Positions 59,331 through 64,000 of a DNA stretch of 64,000 nucleotides are shown here, piece after piece. The translations under genes and the position numbers were made by a program. The stretch spans positions 248,001 to 312,000 of the forward strand of contig JARVKI010000008.1 in NCBI GenBank assembly GCA_036674765.1. Direction: 5' to 3'. How positions within the stretch are numbered: the stretch's first letter is position 1; each line of letters opens with the position of its first letter. Source of the DNA: Seiridium cupressi (taxonomy: Eukaryota > Ascomycota > Sordariomycetes > Amphisphaeriales > Sporocadaceae). The notes beneath the pieces were generated by a model. The model ran no database searches and was not told the origin of the DNA. It worked only from the letters and a program-made list of their open reading frames with translations.

Positions 59331-61735
59331 ACAAGGGAAATATCACGACGAAACCCAATAATAGACAGTATAAGGTCAGGCGCAATAATAGTGCCACCAA
59401 TGTGTCAAGAGTATATGACTTAATGATGACGCAGTTGGCGATCTCCCATCGTCCAAAGACTAAGCCTCCTTGTTGTCCTACCCGGTTTCTTTTTTAAAGC
59501 TCTATGAAGTGAAACATGGAGAAGTGGAGGAAACCAACTCCTTAAACGTCATTCTGAAGTTTTAGGTGTTATGCGGCTCGGCTATAGGAACCAATCGGTC
59601 GCCCGGCTGGGATGGCGCTATGCAACTAGTTCGACTTTCCTCCGCCAGGAACCTGCTTTCACTTCCTGGGGAGTTCCACAATTTCAATATCAGATTTGGT
59701 GTTACTGGTATATCTTAAATGAACGATACAAATTTGTCCTGATGCTTGAGCAACCGGTTGTCGGCTGGTTATTTTACAGCTTACATTTTGTGTAAACCTG
59801 ATTCTTCGATTAGATAGATACATTGATATGTAGCCTTGGGCGGGAGCACCACAGATGGAAAGTCAGCCCAAATCTATGAACAGCACCGATCAGCGCAAAG
59901 AAACTCTGCTAGAAAGTTCCCAGGCTCTGCCAAAGTAACGACTATATCTATAATCAGAGAATATCTGGACGAACTTCCATATCATTTAGCTCGAGGTTTA
60001 CTGCACTGTAAGATACTATTATGGTAACACTTTAACGCGGCGCAAAGCTGAGAATGAATCTCCCAACCTCTGATATCGGTTAGAGTTTCGTTGAATTCGA
60101 ATTCAATTATCGATTATAACAAAGACAGGTATATGGAACATTAGTGTTTAAACAACCTAGAAACAAATTTGTACATAATGTGGAGAGATCGCGGATTAGG
60201 CAAATAACTGCAACAATTGGAAGACGAGGTACAACAATAAAAACCATCAATCATGCAAAGATTATCCAAGTGAGACAAGATGCAACAAGACGCCGTCTTC
60301 GACTCCAATGTCGTATGGTTCTGAGCGGAACTTACTTACATAGGTACCCTGTCTTTAATGACTGTCATTTATCTTCGGCGCAACTATTCTCTATTGCGAG
60401 GTCGTGTATACAAACTCAACATCGCGATTAGTTCAATAGAGGGGGTGGTAAGTCTAGATTCATTTCAATATTGACATCTAATACTTCCTTGTGGATAAAA
60501 GAATAGTTCAGTTGAAAAATGGGCTAAAATGATAGAATGGATAATCGGAAAAGTCAGATGCCAAACACGAGCCCACAATGTTGGGTATGGATCAGGTCAT
60601 TGAGAATCATATAAAAATAATTCACGATGAAATTCAAGGCAAATGATTTCCTAACAGTGTTGAGATTATGTTGTTCAAGTGCCTCGGCCGCGAGTAGGAT
60701 GGATAGATGGTATTGAAAATGACAGCGAGGATTATATAACCCATGGAATGGTAAATGTCAAAACAAAATTGGCGTACCGACCGTGTTGCATGATAATGAT
60801 ATGTGGGATGCAAGATAAAGGCCCGGAAGAATAGAATGATATGAGGATATAGCATGATGCGACCCTCAGCCACGGTGCAGAGTCAAGTGGTACTCTAAGT
60901 TGTGTCACGAATTGTTGTCCAAGGAAAGTTCTTCCAGTTTTTTTCTCGACTTCTGGTCTGAGAGGTTTCATTAGGTCATCGTATGGCGTATATACCACAT
61001 GGTTTACCACTAGCTGGTGCAAACCTAACACAATTAAATACCACTAGCCGTATTGATCTGTTCTCCTTTGGCAGGAGGCACGTGCATCCATGATCGAATA
61101 GACCTAGAATTAGCACTCAGGTAAATAAAAATCTTGTTGATGCCAATAATAGAGGCATCAGACTATTGCGAATCCTTGACTAAGAAGTTACGCATATGGT
61201 AGTACTTGTTTTATCCTGAGTGAACGGTAACAGAAACGGGAATCTTGCTAAGTCAAGAAAGGCCTTCATGGAAGGTAGAATTTATATTCATAACTTCAAA
61301 TCCTTCTGACTCTTGATTCACCTTCAGAACCACTTCCACAGTACCCATCAAGGGAGAGTCATTGTTCATGAATAACCTTAGCTAGGATATCGACACCCCA
61401 TTTTGCCAAAGGACCTGCCTGAAGTGCCTCGCTGTTTGTGATGAGACAATCGCAGCCCTGCCGTAGAACATTGGTCGACTAGTCGCATTGATATGCTTAA
61501 TAGATATGATGTTAGGCGATCTGTCTCAGTTACCTTTTCGGCTGATTGCTCCCCTCAACAGTATAGAAATATGTTCAGTGTCATTTTTCAATCCATGTTA
61601 GATGAATGTACGAGCGATCCGTAGATTTATTCTGACGATGGCTATTCCAAAGATAGTTCTTGACATGACAATCGGCTCAAATGTGATGAATTGGAAAGTA
61701 ATTAATGATTCTATTGAGGTATTCCGTTATAACTA
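59331..61735. other. AT-rich intergenic region
   Basis: Mostly AT-rich sequence, especially 60050-61700, with many stops on both strands and no supportable gene. The composition would fit old repeat-induced decay or plain intergenic DNA. It includes the 3' side of the P450 gene. Confidence 0.45.
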
Positions 61736-63406
61736 TCATGATTTTATTTGTAGATCCAGATTGATCTCCTCTTTCCGTCTCCTAAGCTCAACCTTGCCCT
61801 TGGTGCTCACACCGAGATTCGTCTCAAAGGCCTGCGACTCCGGTCTGCCTTCACCTGGAACGAAGCGCCAGTCGTACTTGAGCAACATCTGGCAGAGAGC
61901 AATCTTGACCTCGTCAGAGGCGAAGAACCGCCCTGGACAGGCATGCTGGCCATGACCGAACAGCATGTGCTCGGGGTTGGTCGTCACAAACTGCCAGCTG
62001 TTCTCGTTTCCGGGGTGCGCGCGCATCTTGACGAAACGCGCAGCGTCGAATGTCTCCGGGTTCTCATACACTTTGGGGTCCATGAAGCTGGTCATGACGT
62101 TGATGCGGCTGCCCTTGGGCAAGACCGTGCCGTCCGAAAGCGTCACTTCCTCCTCGACGAAACGGTTCATAGACGTTGAAGACAGGGGCCTGAGGCGCTG
62201 GCCCTCCTTCAAGAAGCTATCCATCAACTTCAGCTTGTACAGACTAGTCTTGGCCCAGCCATATTCGCCAATAACCTCAACAATCTCCTTTCTGACTGCT
62301 TCGACAACCTCGGGGTACTGGCAGACATCGAAGAGCGCCTGTGCCGTAGTCTCGGTAGTGGTATGGATCGCAGCAAGGGTCAATGACAACTGTGCGCTGA
62401 CGTAGTCGATCTTTCGGCCTCGGGAGACCTCATGGATCCATCCAATCGCATCAGCAGTCTTCTTGGGTTTCTCTCCTCTAGCCATTGCCTCGTCGACTGC
62501 CCTGACCCTGCGCTCGACCTCGGGGTCGATGATCTTGTGGGCGTCCGCCACGGCTCTCCGGCATGATCTGCATTGAGGAATGAGCCAGTATGCTACGGGG
62601 CGTAAAATGCTCGGCACCATGCGCAGCAAGAACGACGCGGTGAAGCCGTCAACAGTATAATTTTTGGCGATTTCAAGCCACCTCTCGTTCCTGCACAGCT
62701 CCTTTCCGAGGAAGACTCGGGACGATAGCCGGGCGACTAGGTGGAGGACTGTGTCTTTCAAAACCATGGGATGCCATTGATTGTTCTCGCCGTAAATATC
62801 GTGTAGCGAGGCAGTTGTCTCATCCACTAGATCATCCGTAACCAAGCCCAGGGATTGAGTGAGCTTGACTCGCACAGTCTCCTGCATCAGTGTATCATCT
62901 TTCAACCCTTGCGCAAAAGGCTCGAAGCCGAGATAGTTGGTAAAGAAGTCCTTCGCGAAGGCCTTGTTGAAGTTCAAGTGCGGGTGGTTTCGGAGCTCGT
63001 CTGCAAATCTATTTGGGACAACGATCTTGGGACCGGTTCCACTCATCACCTGGAAAGCACCAGAATACTGTTCTACTCGTTAGTGATTGCTCTGCTGTAT
63101 ACCCCAAGCGCGCCTATGTACCTTCTGGACACCCTCGGCTACCACCTGTCTTCCATGGAATAACCAACTCTTCCTTGGACCCTTTCCATCTAGCGATGCC
63201 AAAGGGAACCCCGCTAGAGGCCTTTCTTGGGTTATCACCGAGTATACAATTCCGATGAGTACTGTCACCACAACACCGACTAGAGACAGGGGTAAGCCTT
63301 CTGGTAGCGCATCGCGGAGCGCGTCCAAGCCTGCGAAGATCGACATGTCGGCGTTGGTTGAGAGCTGCGTGGGGTTGAGATAGACTTCAATAGAGAATAA
63401 GGGCAT
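61736..63406 (-). CDS. Cytochrome P450, ent-kaurene-oxidase/CYP68-like
   Basis: Two exons, 63406-63122 and 63067-61736 (54-bp intron), give 538 residues. A membrane anchor lies near residues 38-58 (LSLVGVVVTVLIGIVYSVI). The splice joins VQK to YSGAFQVMSGTGPKIVVP, typical of this group. The I-helix is AAIHTTTETT, the K-helix ExxR is KEGQRLRP, and PETFDAARF is the PERF-like motif. The heme loop FGHGQHACPGRFF has Cys472 as iron ligand. Residues and motif style place it with fungal ent-kaurene-oxidase-like and CYP68 P450s, which oxidise terpenoids and other lipophilic metabolites at the ER. The substrate is unknown and no synthase is next to it in this window. The internal ATG at 63346 is an alternative start. 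Confidence 0.92.
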
Positions 63407-64000
63407 TCATGATGCCGGATCTACACCATCTTATATTACACTTCACTAGGAAAATTAGCACACGCACAAAAGCCCCTAGGATATTCGTTTCCTAAGGGAG
63501 GTGGGCATAAAACGGTCCGTGAACAGACGAGTTCCCGCTAAAGAATATTAAACAGAGTCTAGCGTTTTGAAGTTTCCATTCAGATGGTACTATTAAGCTG
63601 CACCCGGCCTAGTGTCGCGACCCTTTTCTCGGGACTCCGTAGTCACGGACAAAATCACCTTCTTGTCATTAGCTTCCGAATACGATTTAAGAACACGATC
63701 TCGAACGCGGGCAAGGGGCGCAACGTCATTAGCCGAAAGTGGGGATCACATCTCAGATAGTAGTGCCCGCCTGGTCATTCCTTCCGGCTGCTGGCTCCGC
63801 GAGATTCTCCAGCGGGTCCATGGCCTCTATATAGGGGCTCGTTGACGAGTTGCTGTACCTTTTTACAACATATAATAGTGGTGATAATTTGGAGAACAAA
63901 ATGAGTAGAGCTTCAACTACAATTATAGTTGTCGATTCTACCCATGGAATGCCATCATTCTAGCTTCCAAATTGAGGATCTGTGTGGCGGCTCGTCAACC
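63407..64000. other. P450 upstream region to window end
   Basis: It probably includes the P450 promoter. No other gene is visible before the window ends. Confidence 0.5.

Noticed and set aside
1..64000. CRISPR arrays, prokaryotic operons, rRNA genes
   Set aside because: No regularly spaced repeats, no Shine-Dalgarno-led gene strings and no rRNA-like sequence were seen. The gene structure is eukaryotic.

Overview
This window is nuclear DNA of a filamentous ascomycete (Pezizomycotina). The evidence is short GT-AG introns (mostly 46-205 bp, usually with a CTAAC/CTGAC-type branch site), genes on both strands with no operons, and fungus-specific families: CFEM, WSC, PTH11/rhodopsin-like, GT34 and an entkaurene-oxidase-type P450. 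The coordinates and exon joins below were read by eye. Every multi-exon model given as a CDS keeps one reading frame through all of its joins.

Layout. 1-7846 is gene-poor and contains one clearly broken gene (4197-4909, minus). 7847-12617 (plus) encodes a large Sec7-PH ArfGEF. 13436-17930 (minus) is a 10-exon gene for a proline-rich, partly collagen-like single-pass membrane protein that I do not recognise. 19505-20650 (plus) is a small divergent PIP-kinase-core protein, and 21003-22417 (minus) is a fungal rhodopsin-like seven-helix protein. From 25 to 46 kb there is a run of secreted, membrane and oxidative functions: a short secreted tyrosinase/catechol oxidase (25095-26715) containing an 8-nt microexon, a CFEM GPI protein (26917-27427), an OST-alpha/TMEM184-type transporter (28607-30065), an ascorbate-oxidase-like multicopper oxidase (31378-33322), a 5'-decayed mucin with an apple/PAN-like module (about 36761-38394), an acyltransferase-3 (38810-40441), a GT34 glycosyltransferase that is 5'-truncated and has a non-AG splice acceptor (41213-42268), and a stand-alone NRPS-type condensation domain (44569-46308). 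49020-51270 (minus) is a beta-propeller protein resembling nucleoporin Nup37. 52807-53768 (minus) is a WSC cell-wall stress sensor with a long GA/CT-rich leader. 54-61.7 kb is gene-poor with coding-like relics. 61736-63406 (minus) is a cytochrome P450.

How the genes may relate. Housekeeping genes (ArfGEF, Nup37-like, WSC sensor) are interspersed with accessory genes. Two copper oxidases, a transporter, an acyltransferase, a glycosyltransferase and a lone condensation domain lie within about 21 kb. This could be a small specialised-metabolism or wall-modification locus, but several members are decayed and no core synthase is present, so the link is only a hypothesis. At least three loci carry nonsense changes or frameshifts inside otherwise coding-like sequence, in keeping with gene decay. 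Some changes fit C-to-T/G-to-A (RIP-like) mutation, but I could not compute RIP indices.
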